64,000 bases of DNA from Arion vulgaris (GCA_020796225.1 CM036758.1:60723274-60787273), one strand, 5' to 3'; shown: positions 31,345-42,604, counted from the stretch's first letter. A program made the numbers and translations. The notes: a model not told the origin generated them from the letters alone.

Positions 31345-31470
31345 TACTTCTTCTTCTTTTGTCGTCACACTGCTACCGGGTTGTTGTCCAGTGTCGTGGT
31401 TTTCTGTTTTTGTCTTGCGCTGTTCTGGTGGCTTGTGTGATTGTTATCTTTGCTCTTTCACAGGATTTAG
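31345..31470 (-). pseudogene. LINE-J 3' end
   Basis: CTTCTTCTTTTGTCGTCACAC and the block to CTCTTTCACAGGATTT are the reverse of 62205-62320. Confidence 0.8.
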
Positions 31471-31474
31471 TATG

Positions 31475-32120
31475 CTACTAAATCTGATTAATCATTTAGG
31501 AGATCGAGAAACACTTCTTTAATATGGCTATTTCAAAGTACATAGGCATGCTACGCTTCATGTAACTTCAATTTAGATTCCTTCTTTAATACTGCTCTGT
31601 CCTTCATGTAACTTCAATTTAGATTCCTTCTTTAATACTGCTCTGTCCAACCATACAGTCACACCTGGCATTAACGAAGTTCTCTTCATAATATTTATCT
31701 AACGAGGCGATTAGAAAGTATATTATTCATTATGTTAGAATCACACTTTATATTCTTTTTATGGCTTTCACTTGCACGAAAGTGGAATCCAACATGTCGA
31801 CCAGTATCATTAAGCTATTCGAGCAATAGTCTAGTGTTGATACTGTGTACTATTGCGCACGTTATCAATGATATTGGCAAATGTTTCTAAAGGTTTCTTA
31901 AGCGTTGATAAGTTTAGAAGTTCGTGATTTATAGCTTCAAAGTGATATTCATTGTACTAAGGTGGTCTGTGTCTACCGATGTATAAGAGAGACGGAACAT
32001 TTTTTTCCAGTCATTTAAAGTCAGTTGCTTATTCAATACAGAATACTTAGAAAGCAAAAATAACTATCACCCAATCCGTTTTTTCGTGAAGGCCTGCTTT
32101 CTTTATTATCAGTGTCAACC
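31475..32120. other. no element; 48-bp direct duplication inside
   Basis: CTTCATGTAACTTCAATTTAG to CTGCTCTGTC occurs at 31556-31603 and 31604-31651. The rest is not recognised. Confidence 0.5.
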
Positions 32121-32126
32121 GCCATA

Positions 32127-32406
32127 CAGCGTCCCTTCTTCTTCTTCTTCTTCAAACGCTCCATATCGACCACTTGTTAACCACTTTTTGTTATTTTTAT
32201 GTGATCCGAGCCTAAAAGTGATTGTACGTTGCGTCAGTTATGCTGCTACAAATAAGCCAGCACATCCGATTTATGCGACGTTTTTTATGTATGCGATACT
32301 AGGGTAGCTTCCCTTGGCCCTACCTCAGTGGTCTCTTACGACATGTCTTGTAAGACGTAGTATCCCTATTACTTGCTCCAATTGCGAGCCACTGCAACAT
32401 ACGGGC
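32127..32406 (-). mobile_element. SINE-B1
   Basis: Reverse copy with long CTTCTTCTTC tail, TCTCTTACGACATGTC core, a small TATGCGA insertion before ACTAGGGTAGC, and head near 32400. Confidence 0.8.
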
Positions 32407-32409
32407 GAG

Positions 32410-32935
32410 AGTGCATTCTACGACTTCAAAAGATGAAGTACAGTAAGTAGAGATATTCTGCAAGCTCATGTGGCAGAATGGTCAAGGAAGCCAGTGGTGC
32501 ATTTAGTATGACAACAAGCAGCATGACAATGGAGGTACTGGCGGTGACCAATGCACTACTCTGGCTAGAGTCACAAAACTACACTCATGCGTGCATTCTG
32601 AGTGACTCATTGAGTATGATCCGCAAAGTGGAGGCCGGTTCGATGCGCAGGCAATGGACTGAATCACTGCAGGCGTCAATAATTTGAAAAATTAGTCTTG
32701 TCTTTGTTCCGGGGTATATGGTTGTCGTTGGCAATGAGAGAGCAGACAGGCTGGCTGGCTCTGCCGCCATATCAGAGGGCCAGCCAATGGACAGAGCTGA
32801 CATCGTGAACGCCCTCATAGAGCGTGGCCGCAGAGAAGACCTTCATCTAAATCAATCCACGTCAACTACTAGATTGCGAGAGCTGGATTTGAAGATTGGT
32901 GTAGCAAGGACATAATAGTACAACAGGTATACGAG
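32410..32935 (+). pseudogene. LINE-I RNase H domain
   Basis: Frames in pieces read SGAFSMTTSSMTMEVLAVTN (with the conserved Glu), ILSDSLSMIRKVE (catalytic Asp), and VVVGNERADRLAG (the final Asp motif). The usual PGHAGV has become PGYMVV. A stop at 32687 and a frame change before 32718 show it is dead. It continues into the C-terminal LINE fragment at 33205. Confidence 0.8.
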
Positions 32936-32984
32936 TAGGCTCATCAATCAAAATAGAACTGGTACGGTCAGTCGCTGGACGCTG

Positions 32985-33065
32985 ATAGAGATATTGCAAA
33001 GGAGATCGGAGCACCTATGGACATGTCCGAGTGCAATGAAGATATTCCAAACTGAAACTGAAGTA
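32985..33065 (+). repeat. short dispersed repeat in LINE tail
   Basis: GAGTGCAATGAAGATATTCC plus AAACTGAAACTG recurs at 49985-50030 and, reversed, at 41090-41145. Possibly another retroelement end. Confidence 0.45.
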
Positions 33066-33204
33066 GTAATATGTTGTGAATAATGTGTGTCGGGTGAGTT
33101 TACACGTTCGCTAACTTTGGGACACACATACGATTCATAATGGTAAAATAGATGGCACAACAGTATAAATACACTAAACAGAAAAGCACAGACCACAGTC
33201 TTCA

Positions 33205-33400
33205 GAGTTAGAACGGGACACTGCAGTCTCAGAGCACACCTCCATAGAATTGGTCTCAGGAATCGGAAGCCAGCACATGTGAAGCATCAAAGCAGTCCCC
33301 AGAGTACATCCTGCAAGACTGCCCCAGCCTGAGCAGTGGAGAATGAAATCTGAATAACAGAAACAACCCTACAAAACAAGCTAAGGGGGACCGGTGAAGA
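33205..33400 (+). pseudogene. LINE C-terminal zinc-knuckle fragment
   Basis: RTGHCSLRAHLHRIGL is readable near 33210-33260, the conserved TGH..LR.HL.RIGL of RNase-H LINEs. A degraded ILQDCP-like part (CATCCTGCAAGACTGCCCC) follows at 33307. Confidence 0.65.
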
Positions 33401-33514
33401 CCTCAAGCGCACCCCCTGTTTATGATACATACCGGAGTAGTCGTATAGCAGAAGTTGATCGCAGAAGAAGAAGGTAAAAGTGGTTTGCTGGGTGAAAGTT
33501 TACATGTACATCTC

Positions 33515-33680
33515 TTCCGGGGCCGTTCTGTTCACTGGTGCATTTGTTTCCAGGACCACTAGGATTGTTCCAGAAGCTACGGAATTCGTGGTTCGTGCAA
33601 TACTCTCGGCAGACGATGGGCCATTTCTGCGAGAGGGACCGAACCATATGGGATAAACCCAGTGCAATGAAGTCAATCCA
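33515..33680 (+). mobile_element. SINE-D, head missing
   Basis: Starts at GGCCGTTCTGTTCACTGG and keeps TAGGATTGTTCCAGAAGC, CTCTCGGCAGACG and CAATGAAGTCAATCC. Confidence 0.75.
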
Positions 33681-33689
33681 CTTCCGGGA

Positions 33690-34070
33690 CACACAGACGC
33701 AGACAATTTATATAAATAAATGAAGTTTGCAGAGTGAAAATTTACTTATACGTCACTTCCGGGACACAGATACACGGAAATTACTTTGGAGATAGAGCCC
33801 AAAATGAATTTATATACGTCATGTCTCCAATAAATGCACTGAACCGCACAAGCATCGTGCGCAAAATGTAAAATAGAACTTAAGCCAATAAAGTGAGTTT
33901 TGTCTATAAGTGACAGATCTAGTTTTATAAGTGTGGAATAACGCAGCACACATAGCTCAGAATGTTTTTTCAGCAAGTTAGCTATTAGTAAACTATATAA
34001 AAGTAAATAATATTTATTATTTATTAAAACTAAAAAGCAACATAACTCAGCTAATGAAAATCAGAAAACA
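33690..34070. other. no recognised element
   Basis: CACTTCCGGGACACA occurs at 33679 and 33754, a short direct repeat. Nothing else recognised. Confidence 0.4.
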
Positions 34071-34074
34071 AACT

Positions 34075-34615
34075 GTAAATGTTGCCAACAGTGTCAAACA
34101 TGACCAATAACAGCAGCTAATGAGCGGAAAATCATAACGACAGAGATGAGTTGTCTTAGAAGAGCTGCAGGTGTGACAATACGTCTGGCCAACACTATGT
34201 TACCAGTGTAAAACATGGCCAATAACAGCAGATAATGAGCGGAAAATCATAACGACAGAGATGAGGTGTTTAGAAGAGCTGCAGGTGTGACAATAAGAGA
34301 CAAAATTAGAAATGAAGAAATCAGGAAGACTGGATGGGTAACCAGTCATGCAGTTCATAAAAGAACAACAGATTAAATGGTTAGGACACCTGACCAGAAT
34401 GCGATGGTATCGCCTACCACAGAGAGCCACACAGAACAAAATATGAGTACAAAGCAAGAGGAAGTCCACGCAAAAAATGGAACAACGGTATTAAGAACAG
34501 CCTTAACGAAAATATATATCAGCTTACAAAGAGCCTTAAAACAAGCACACACAAGATCACTACGTTTCCCTCAACATTTCTGTAAGGACGTAAATGTTGT
34601 TACAGAAGAAGAAGA
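34075..34615 (+). pseudogene. LINE-H RT C-terminal region
   Basis: Contains the 115-bp block twice (second start at about 34186), then reading pieces RDKIRNEEIRK, MQFIKEQQIKWLGHL and ARGSPRK.W. Frame is lost several times. It ends with TTACAGAAGAAGAAG. Confidence 0.75.
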
Positions 34616-34831
34616 TTCATTTACTTATGTCTCTCAGCTCCCTGTGGAGCATATGGGCTGAATATGTATCCTTCACTTTCCCCAGTCTCTGCCATGTCTC
34701 TGCATAATACAGCATTCTTAGTTCCACATGAAAACTCCGTCTCCATGTCTGAGTGGCGCGTTCCCTTTTCCGTTTCCCTTGAGGATTCCACTCAAGTACT
34801 TGTCTAGTTTTTTATATTTTTTTCTTTGTCT

Positions 34832-35063
34832 TTTCGTTTTTACGACTAATTTTAATCCTCTTTGTGATATGTTTGACTTTGCCAAGAACGTGTATACGTT
34901 GCACATTGGTTTGGTAGGTCCCTAAACGCATAGACTTCTACACGTTTAGGACATGCTCACGATTTCATCCAAACCTCCTTAGTCGCCTCTTACGACATGC
35001 GTGGCAGGTAACAGTTGTTCTATTCTTTACACCCCAAATTTGGGCCCGGTAACCACTCGGGCA
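34832..35063 (-). mobile_element. SINE-B2
   Basis: In reverse: CCCGAGTGGTTACCGGGCCC start, GCATGTCGTAAGAGGCGAC core, the TAAACGTGTAGAAGTCTATG block, and a CGAAAAGACAAAG end. Confidence 0.85.
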
Positions 35064-35137
35064 ACTTGTCTAATGATACTCAACTATGTTTTCCACAGGG
35101 TAAAAATTACAATAATGTTTACGAATAGTATATATAT

Positions 35138-35343
35138 GCCCGTCTGCCCAGCGTGTTCGTAGCGCGTTGGACTACGGGTGACTATCCCTCTGTGTGTGCG
35201 GGTTCAATTCCGCGGGATGGCAGAAAAAACCACAGATTCCCCAGATTTACGGTGTTCGTGGCACCGAACCGAAGGTTACAATGTCCATGGCACCGAGCCG
35301 AAGAGCTAAAAAAAGCTCAAGTGCTTCTGGATCGGGAAAAAAA
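35138..35343 (+). mobile_element. SINE-A with target duplication
   Basis: Full copy. AATAGTATATA at 35124-35134 and 35344-35354 flanks it. Confidence 0.9.
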
Positions 35344-35553
35344 AATAGTATATAAATGACGTCCCAAAATGTTAGTAGTTGTACACTTGTAGATACAGCT
35401 TTAACTTTTATACTTTTGTATTTGAAATATTTCTTTATTTCTTAGAGTATCCAAATGAAAGATCTGACATGGTTTGTGTAAGGATGGGGAGGGATGACGA
35501 TACAAACGTCCGGGTTCGTCAACGCAGCCACACATAAGAAGGAACAAACTTAA

Positions 35554-35772
35554 CCCTTTAGTTGCTAAGGACGTATATATACGTTTTCCCCAATCACTTC
35601 TAAACACGCATTAACACGTCAGTTATTATCTCTCCTCTTTGGGCTAAAGACGTGTTAACACGTTATACATTGCTACTGTTACTGCTATAGGCGTACATTC
35701 ATGTTTGTGACCTAGAAATAAAGAGTAGCTATTTTTAGCTCAGCCTTCAGAAAGTATGTAGCAGCGAAAGGG
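35554..35772. mobile_element. piggyBac-like MITE
   Basis: TTAA sits on both sides (35550-35553, 35773-35776). The ends CCCTTTAGTTGCTA and (reversed) CCCTTTCGCTGCTA are inverted repeats of the CCCTTT... type used by piggyBac elements. At 219 bp with no ORF it is non-autonomous. Confidence 0.9.
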
Positions 35773-35884
35773 TTAAGTATATTTGACAACATAACAAGTC
35801 ATGAGGGTCTGGAATAGACAATTATGGAGAGAGGTACCTCGACAAAGAGGAAAAGAGCAATACCACGATACGGTTGTTGTTACG

Positions 35885-36138
35885 TTCGTGTGTTGACAGG
35901 TCCCACAAGGAGAACACAGAATAGTACCACTGCGACCTACAAGATCTTTCAAATGAGGCGACTGAGGTAGGGGCCTAGGGAAGCTACCCTAGTAAATAAA
36001 AGCGTTGCAGAAATCGGATGTGCTGTCGTACATGTAGGCGCATACCTAGCACAACGTAAATTCTCTCAGGCTCAGATCACATAAAAATTACAAAGAGTCG
36101 TTTAACAAGTGGTCGATATGGAGCGTTTGAAGAAGAAG
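35885..36138 (+). mobile_element. SINE-B1
   Basis: GTTCGTGTGTTGACAGG start, a damaged core (AAATGAGGCGACTGAGG), the normal CTACCCTAGTAAATAAAAG block, and a GATATGGAGCGTTTGAAG end. Confidence 0.85.
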
Positions 36139-36224
36139 ATTGTTGTTAGATCCTCTCTACTGCATAATATTGTACTATCAATCGCCATTTCTGTGCTTGT
36201 GTGCAAGATGTCTGCGTTTCATGC

Positions 36225-37212
36225 TTCTTCTTCTTCGAAAGCTCCACTTGCCAAACTACTTTTTGTTATTTGTATGTGATTTGAGCCTAAGGGCGATTGT
36301 ACATTGTGTCAGTTATGCGCCTACAAGTAGGTCAGCACATCCTAATTCTGCGACACTTTTATTCTATTAGGGTAGCTTCCATAGGCCCCTACCTTAGTCG
36401 TCTCTTACGACATGCGTGGCAGGTAACAGTGGTTCTATTCTTTACACCCCAAATTTGGGCCCCGGTAACCACTCTAAGGGCGATTGTACATTGTGTCAGT
36501 TATGCGCCTACAAGTAGGCCAGCACATCCTAATTCTGTGACACTTTTTATCTACTAGGGTAGCTTCCATAGGCCCTACCTCAGTCGTCTCTTACGACATG
36601 CGTGGCAGGTAACAGTGGTTCTATTCTTTACACCCCAATTTGGGCCTAACCACTCTAAGGGCGATTGTACATTGTGTCAGTTATGCGCCTACAAGTAGGT
36701 CAGCACATCCTAATTCTGCGACACTTTTTATCTACTAGGGTAGCTTCCATAAGCCCCTACCTCAGTCGTCTCTTACGACATGCATGGCAGGTAACAGTGG
36801 TTCTATTCTTTACACCCCAAATTTGGGCCCCGGTAACCACTCTAAGGGCGATTGTACATTGTGTCAGTTATGCGCCTACAAGTAGGCCAGCACATCCTAA
36901 TTCTGTGACACTTTTTATCTACTAGGGTAGCTTCCATAAGCCCCTACCTTAGTCATCTCTTACGACATGCGTGGCAGGTAACAGTGGTTCTATTCTTTAC
37001 ACCCCAAATTTGGGCCCCAGTAACCACTCTAAGGGCGATTGTACATTGTGTCAGTTATGCGTCTACAAGTAGGCCAGCACATCCTAATTCTGTGACACTT
37101 TTTATCTACTAGGGTAACTTCCATAGGCCCCTACCTTAGTCGTCTCTTACGACATGCCTTGTAGGTCTCAGCGTTACTATTACTTGCTCCCCTTGAGAGC
37201 CCTGTTATCACA
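36225..37212 (-). repeat. tandem array of chimeric SINE-B units, five units
   Basis: CTAAGGGCGATTGTACATTG begins units at 36287, 36474, 36655, 36842 and 37029 (periods 187, 181, 187, 187). In reverse, each internal unit joins a B2/B3-type head (GGTTACCGGGGCCC to ACCTGCCACGCATGTCG) to a B1 body at the shared hairpin core. Only the outermost head (near 37150-37212) is a true B1 head, and only the first unit keeps the CTTCTTCTTC tail. Confidence 0.92.
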
Positions 37213-37214
37213 CG

Positions 37215-37542
37215 GGGGCGCGTGGATACGAAAGTATAACATTTCAGGTTGTAATATTATTCTTGCGTGATTTATTCTCTTCACTTCTCTGTCTCGTTCC
37301 GTGAACATATTCTTAGAAAACTGTATTTGATTGATTAAATCATCTCCACATTTAGTCACACAATCTCATTTTGTGTAGTCATATTGTAGTTAGGTCTCCA
37401 ACATTTCTTCTTGCTGTGTTTTAATCACTTCATATGCGACGTGATCGATTTCAGACACTGGGAGGATTCTACGGAATAATCTAATCTCCATAACACTGAC
37501 TTTGCGATTGGGGTATGTAGTAAATGTCTCTGTTTCATACCA
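37215..37542. other. no recognisable feature
   Basis: No match to the other families. Confidence 0.4.
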
Positions 37543-37546
37543 ACAC

Positions 37547-37830
37547 ATCCCGTGTGTTGTTGGGGCTAGCAATGGGGCTAGCAATGGGGCTAGCAATAGG
37601 AGCAAAGAATAGTAACATTCCGACCTACAAGGCATGTCGTAAGAGGCGACTGAGGTAGGGACCTATAGAAGCTACCCTAGTAAATAAAATGCGTTGCAGA
37701 AATCGGATATGCTGGCCTACTTGTAGACGCATAACTGGCACAGCGTACAATCGCTCTTAAGCTCAGATCACATACAAGTCACAAAGAGTGGGTTAACAAG
37801 TGGTCGATATGGAGAGTTTGAAAAAGAAGA
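37547..37830 (+). mobile_element. SINE-B1 with 12-bp head triplication
   Basis: GGGGCTAGCAAT is present three times at 37562-37597 in the head. The core and body are otherwise standard to AAAAAGAAGAG. Confidence 0.85.
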
Positions 37831-37854
37831 GACCGACACAAATAAGGGTAAAAG

Positions 37855-37958
37855 GAACCCTTTCATACCTCGTGGTATATAGGTCAATACAGTGTTAGGC
37901 CTGTATTTTCATTGACCATCGGCACACGATGTGTGATGTGGTCAGCATCACGCCCGAC
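37855..37958 (-). mobile_element. SINE-R, 3' part
   Basis: TACCTCGTGGTATATAGG, CAGTGTTAGGCCTGTATT and GATGTGGTCAGCATCACG are the reverse of 38360-38460. Confidence 0.8.
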
Positions 37959-38204
37959 ATAAATAAATAGATGATAAATGATTGAATTTACTGTAGTTTG
38001 GTATTTATGTGAGGATGTTTATGTCACTACATATTGGATTTTTGCATAAAGAACTAAAATGACTAACGTTGAGATGCGGAAAGACGTCAAGGTTCAGAGA
38101 ATATACAATATAAAAATAAGAAACCAGAAGGCAGTCCTCATTTCATAGATTTGTCATGATAAAGGGGAGGTTTATGACACATTTTAACAACAGGTAATAG
38201 TATT

Positions 38205-38470
38205 GAGAGAGCCGCGGTAGCGTAGTTGTTAGTGAACTCGTTTCTCAAGGCTGGTGGTCCGGGTTCAACTCCCGCAGTGTGAGTGGAATTTTTCCTGACC
38301 GTGACGGCTCTCAGGTCGACCCAGCCTCAACTGGGTACCAGACATGCTCTGGGAAAGTAAAGGCAGCCGGTGTGATGCTGACCACATCACCCATCGTGTG
38401 CCGAAGGTCAATGAATAATACAGGCCTAACACTGTATTGCCCTATATACCACAAGGTATGAAAGGGTTCC
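38205..38470 (+). mobile_element. SINE-R, complete
   Basis: GAGAGCCGCGGTAGCGTAG and TAGTGAACTC give the A-box side, GTCCGGGTTCAACTCCCG the B box, CGGCTCTCAGGTCGACCC the body, and CCCTATATACCACAAGG the end. The reference copy for the family in this window. Confidence 0.88.
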
Positions 38471-38602
38471 TTTACTTTTACTTAATAGTATTGAAGGACG
38501 AGACAGAGAATGGCAAAGAGAGAAAGAGAGAGAGGTGAAGAGAGAAAGAGAGAGAGGGGAAGCGAGAGAAATCTGAACAGTATAACTTCAAGGCATTGAA
38601 GC

Positions 38603-40120
38603 GTGTCAACATCGGAATTGTTAGTCAGTACAGAGGACATTATTAAATCTTCGCAATACTACAGCCCCAGGACCCCAGGACCAGACAACATAACAACAGA
38701 AGAAATAGAAGCAACAGGCGAATTGGGCATAGGCGTTTTAACAAAATTATTCAATGACATCTACAACACTGGATATGTACCCAAAGATTTACGACAATCC
38801 ATTTTTATAGCACTACCAAAGAAAGCAGGAACGATAGAATGCGAAGAACACCGCACAATCAGCCTCATGAGTCACGTAACAAAACTACTTTTCAGCATTA
38901 TTATGAGAAGGGTACGAAACAAAATAAGACCAGAAGTTAAGGAAGAACAATGTGGCTTTGTTGAACGCAGAGGAACAAACAACGCAATATATACAATAAG
39001 AACAATAATGGAAAGATCAATAGAAATGAAGTTGGACTTATACCTATGTTTCATAGACTACGCGAAAGCTTTCGATAAAGTAAAACATGGAGAAATAATC
39101 AGCATGTTAGAAAATATAAATATTGATGGTAAAGATCTTAGACTGATCAAGAATTTGTACTGGCAACAAACCGCAGCCATTAGACTAGAGAGTAAGATTG
39201 GAATCTATCAGGCGATACAGTTAGGAGTACGACAAGGGTGCGTACTCTCACCAGACCTATTCAACTTATATAGTGAAAACATCATGAGCTCTATAGAAGA
39301 AAAGACAGGAATAGCAGTCGGTGGACAAAATATAAACAACCTAAGGTACGCTGATGACACAATTCTCATGGCTACAAATGAACACGATCTGCAAGACTTG
39401 ATAGACATACTAGTGAGAGAAAGTGAAAAGAAAGGATTAAGCATGAATATAAAGAAAACAGAGGTTATGGTCGTCTCAAAGAAACAAGAAACACCAACAT
39501 GCAATATCAAAATAAATAACACAACACTGAAACAAGTCCATCGATTCAAGTATCTAGGAACATTCTTAACACCAGATGGAAGATGTACAACAGAGATTAG
39601 GAGTAGAATAGCTCAAACGAAAGCAGCTTTTATGAAAATGAAGAACACACTATGCGTGAACTCACTACCAATGACACTGCGAAAACGAGTACTCCAATGC
39701 TATATTGAACCAATTCTTATGTATGGCAGCGAATCATGGACACTGAACAAACAATCAATACGATCATTGGAAGCCACAGAGATGTGGTTTTACAGAAGAA
39801 TGTTGAGAATTCCATGGACAGCAAAGAAAACAAACGTGGAGGTTTTAAATCAGGCCTGCACACAAAGAAACCTTATCAAAAGAATAAGAATCCGACAATC
39901 AAGGTTCTTCGGGCATATAATGCGAAGAGAAGGTTTAGAACATTTGGTGACTACAGGTAACATTCAGGGAAGGAGAGATCGTGGAAGACAGAGGGAGAAG
40001 ATGTTGGATGGCCTGACATCATGGTTCGACAAAATATCGACGTCAGAACTGATTACATGCACCAAGCAAAGAGAGTTGTGGAGAGACATGATCGCCTACG
40101 CCGGCAGGCATGGCACTTGA
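38603..40120 (+). CDS. LINE-G reverse transcriptase, RTE-like, 5'-truncated
   Basis: The one substantial coding region, 505 codons without a frameshift. It would copy element RNA at a nicked chromosomal site. Visible RT motifs: PGPDN (residues 25-29), [11 protein letters not shown] (150-160, with first catalytic Asp at 152), [10 protein letters not shown] (208-217), YADD (249-252), [11 protein letters not shown] (278-288), and FKYLGT (315-320). After the fingers-palm part come [10 protein letters not shown] (374-383), [16 protein letters not shown] (390-405), [10 protein letters not shown] (435-444) and a basic C-terminus. The N-terminal endonuclease expected of such LINEs is absent; only (GA)-rich DNA lies upstream at 38500-38560. 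The first ATG is therefore not necessarily the natural start. The intact frame suggests a comparatively recent insertion. Assignment to RTE rather than another non-LTR clade is by motif style and is provisional. Confidence 0.85.
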   Translation: MSTSELLVSTEDIIKSSQYYSPRTPGPDNITTEEIEATGELGIGVLTKLFNDIYNTGYVPKDLRQSIFIALPKKAGTIECEEHRTISLMSHVTKLLFSIIMRRVRNKIRPEVKEEQCGFVERRGTNNAIYTIRTIMERSIEMKLDLYLCFIDYAKAFDKVKHGEIISMLENINIDGKDLRLIKNLYWQQTAAIRLESKIGIYQAIQLGVRQGCVLSPDLFNLYSENIMSSIEEKTGIAVGGQNINNLRYADDTILMATNEHDLQDLIDILVRESEKKGLSMNIKKTEVMVVSKKQETPTCNIKINNTTLKQVHRFKYLGTFLTPDGRCTTEIRSRIAQTKAAFMKMKNTLCVNSLPMTLRKRVLQCYIEPILMYGSESWTLNKQSIRSLEATEMWFYRRMLRIPWTAKKTNVEVLNQACTQRNLIKRIRIRQSRFFGHIMRREGLEHLVTTGNIQGRRDRGRQREKMLDGLTSWFDKISTSELITCTKQRELWRDMIAYAGRHGT

Positions 40121-40189
40121 TTGAATACTACAGCGTATCAAGTGACCAAGCGTGCTCTATCTCGGGAACCGATCATCGGTTAAACTTGC

Positions 40190-40612
40190 TACGCCTTCTT
40201 CTTCTTCTCTTCCACCATTTACTTCTTTATAGAAGTGTTGGGGTGAAACGTAGTGATCTTGTGTGTGCTTTTTTAAGGCACTTTGTAAGCTAATATTCAT
40301 GTTCGTAAGGCTGTTCTTGATGCCGTCGCTCCATCTTTGCGTGGTCTTCCTCTTGCCTTGTACTCATTATACTTTTTCTGTGTGGCTCTCTGTGGTAGGC
40401 GATACCAGGGCATTCTGGTCAGGTGTCCAAACCATTTAATCTGTTGTTCTTTTATGAATTGTATGACTGGTTTCACATCCAGTCTCCTTCTGATTTCTTC
40501 ATTTCTAATTGTGTCTCTTATTGTCACACCTGCAGCTCTTCTAAAACACCTCATCTCTGTCGTTATGATTTTCCGCTCATTATCTGTTGTTATTGGCCTT
40601 GCTACGCCTAAC
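40190..40612 (-). pseudogene. LINE-H RT C-terminal region
   Basis: In reverse a 116-codon frame (40647-40297) reads RKIITTEMRCFRRAAG, VTIRDTIRNEEIRRRL, KWFGHLTRMPWYRLP and ARGRPRK. One indel then breaks it. The 115-bp block is single here, so this copy has the ancestral structure. The 3' end has the TTCTTTATAGAAG hairpin and a CTTCTTCTTC tail. Confidence 0.8.
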
Positions 40613-40639
40613 GGTAAAAAAGCAGAGAAGGACAACAGA

Positions 40640-40935
40640 ACAGACACAGGACATACAGTAGTGAAGAATCACGATCGCCTACGCCAGCCGGGTACATGCC
40701 TATATATGTATATATTCCTCTCGTACCATTATACATGACATAAGGCCTGCTAGAAATGTCTCCATACCGCTCTGTCCTGGGCAACTCGCCAAATCTCTAC
40801 ATGACTAATGCTGATAATATATTTATTTCTATCAATGTTCATTTAGCACGTTAAACTACACTAACAAAGATGATAATATATTCAAACAGCGTATAGATTA
40901 CATGGAAAAATAAGAATTCCATTTTTTTTTAAAAA
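40640..40935. other. short LINE-G-like end, otherwise nothing
   Basis: GATCGCCTACGCCAGCCGGG at 40673-40692 is the LINE-G terminal sequence. The remainder is unrecognised. Confidence 0.45.
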
Positions 40936-40937
40936 GG

Positions 40938-41095
40938 CGTCCATGTGTCGAAGTGGTCACGCCGTTTACCTTGCGTTATGAAAATCGTTGGTTCGATTCC
41001 GGACAGCGTCGTTGGCGTCCCCAGTGCATTTGTTTTCACAGAGATCCCTCATCTTGTTGCTGAAGCTGCTGAGTTCGTGCTTTGTGCAGCTTCAG
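40938..41095 (+). mobile_element. SINE-D-like tRNA-headed element
   Basis: GTCGAAGTGGTCACGCC and GTTGGTTCGATTCCGGAC are A- and B-box-like. CACAGAGATCCCTCATC and GCTGAGTTCGTGCTTTGTG follow as in SINE-D. Confidence 0.65.
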
Positions 41096-41235
41096 TTTCA
41101 GTTTGTAATATCTTAATTGCACTTCGAAATATGTCCATTGTTGCTTCTATCTACTTCGCAATATGTCCATCAGTCCTATCCATCATACATACACCATCGA
41201 AACGAAACATGGTCTCTCGAATGAAGCTTACAGAG

Positions 41236-41675
41236 CAAGCTATGGGTAAACTCACAAGGATCTCCAACTGACATGCAGCTTCATAGAGGCAACCCATCTC
41301 ATGGTTTAGACGAGCATCACATAACAAGCTATGGGTAAACTCACAAGGATCTCCATCTGACATGCAGCTTCATAGAGGCAACCCATCTCATGGTTTAGAC
41401 GAGCATCACATAACAAGCTATGGGTAAACTCACAAGGATCTCCATCTGACATGCAGCTTCATAGAGGCAACCCATCTCATGGTTTAGACAGAGCATCACA
41501 TAACAAGCTATGGGTAAACTCACAAGGATCTCCAACTGACATGCAGCTTCATAGAGGCAACCCATCTCATGGTTTAGACGAGCATCTCATAACAAGCTAT
41601 GGGTAAACTCACAAGGATCTCCATCTGACATGCAGCTTCATAGAGGCAACCCATCTCATGGTTTAGACGAGCATA
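41236..41675. repeat. 89-bp satellite, five units
   Basis: CAAGCTATGGGTAAACTCAC begins units at 41236, 41325, 41414, 41504 and 41593. Units differ by only a few bases. The array runs into CACAAAGAAGAAGAAG, the same tail type as SINE-B and LINE-J, suggesting an element-end origin that I could not identify. Confidence 0.93.
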
Positions 41676-41754
41676 CGAAAACGATCACAAAGAAGAAGAA
41701 GACACTAAACTGAAACAGATAAAGTAAGTCAAATTCAGCAAATATGTTAATGAT

Positions 41755-42187
41755 GTTCGGTGCTTGTCTCTCGTGCTAAAGGTACCAGCTTCGTTCCCTC
41801 GTGGAGTTATCTGTATATTTGGTCCAGAGATCCCCAATCTCAGTGTAGGTGAGATCGAGTTCCTAGTCCTATCAGGGACGGACGATAAAACATAGGTCCC
41901 AAGTTCAATTTGTGCACGTAAAAGAACCATTGGCCGTACACAATCGAGAAGAGCAGGCTGGAAAACTGCTGCCCTAGCAAAATTCATTAGAAAAGATTAA
42001 TAATAAAAATTCCGACAAAAACATCTTCACCGTCTTCACAATTACATCGGCGACCCTCGCTGATGCTACGTAGTTCGTGCACTGCAGCTGAGATCTTTCT
42101 GTGTAAGAAAGAGATCGGAGCACACATGGTTACTCATCGAAGTGCAATCATGATGGTCCTATCAATCAATCAATCAATCAATCAATA
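41755..42187 (+). mobile_element. SINE-C with (AATC)n tail
   Basis: Head side TACCAGCTTCGTTCCCTCG, CCAGAGATCCCCAATCTC, CTAGTCCTATCAGGGACGG, CACATGGTTACTCATCG, then six AATC repeats. The tail repeat defines the family end. Confidence 0.88.
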
Positions 42188-42462
42188 AGAAAACAGCTAT
42201 TGCATAAAATATGTCGAAACAAGAACGACTTAAAAACAGGTAAAACCGGTTTCTGTTGTATAGTTGTCTCAATAGACGTCAAAGACAATGACAACAAATG
42301 TGACATTTTCTTAAAAAAACAAAAGGAAACTAGACAAATAATCTTAAAACTCAAACACAATCAAGAAAGGAAAAAAATACACAAATTGTTGCTAAAACGA
42401 GTAAGATAAGATTCCGGTCATAGTTTGAAAATAACATGCAACCTTCTCAAACGAGGCTAAAT

Positions 42463-42575
42463 CCCTTCGCCCTATTGAACCGATACAATAGCTCGGGGTA
42501 TTTTTATGATGACGCAGTAGCTGTATAAATGAGCGCATCTAGTGGTTTAAAAAAAAGCCCTACGCAGTGAAAGGG
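42463..42575. mobile_element. piggyBac-like MITE
   Basis: Right end (reversed) CCCTTTCACTGCGTAGGG is followed by TTAA (42576-42579). Left end CCCTTCGCCCTATTGAACCG is preceded by a mutated target. The left half resembles 63788 onward, so the two are one family. Confidence 0.7.
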
Positions 42576-42604
42576 TTAATCTTCTATTTAACAAAAGTAT
42601 TTTT

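Noticed and set aside
36225..37212. LTR or gene array
   Set aside because: No coding capacity or primer-binding site; every unit is SINE-B sequence with a consistent chimeric junction.
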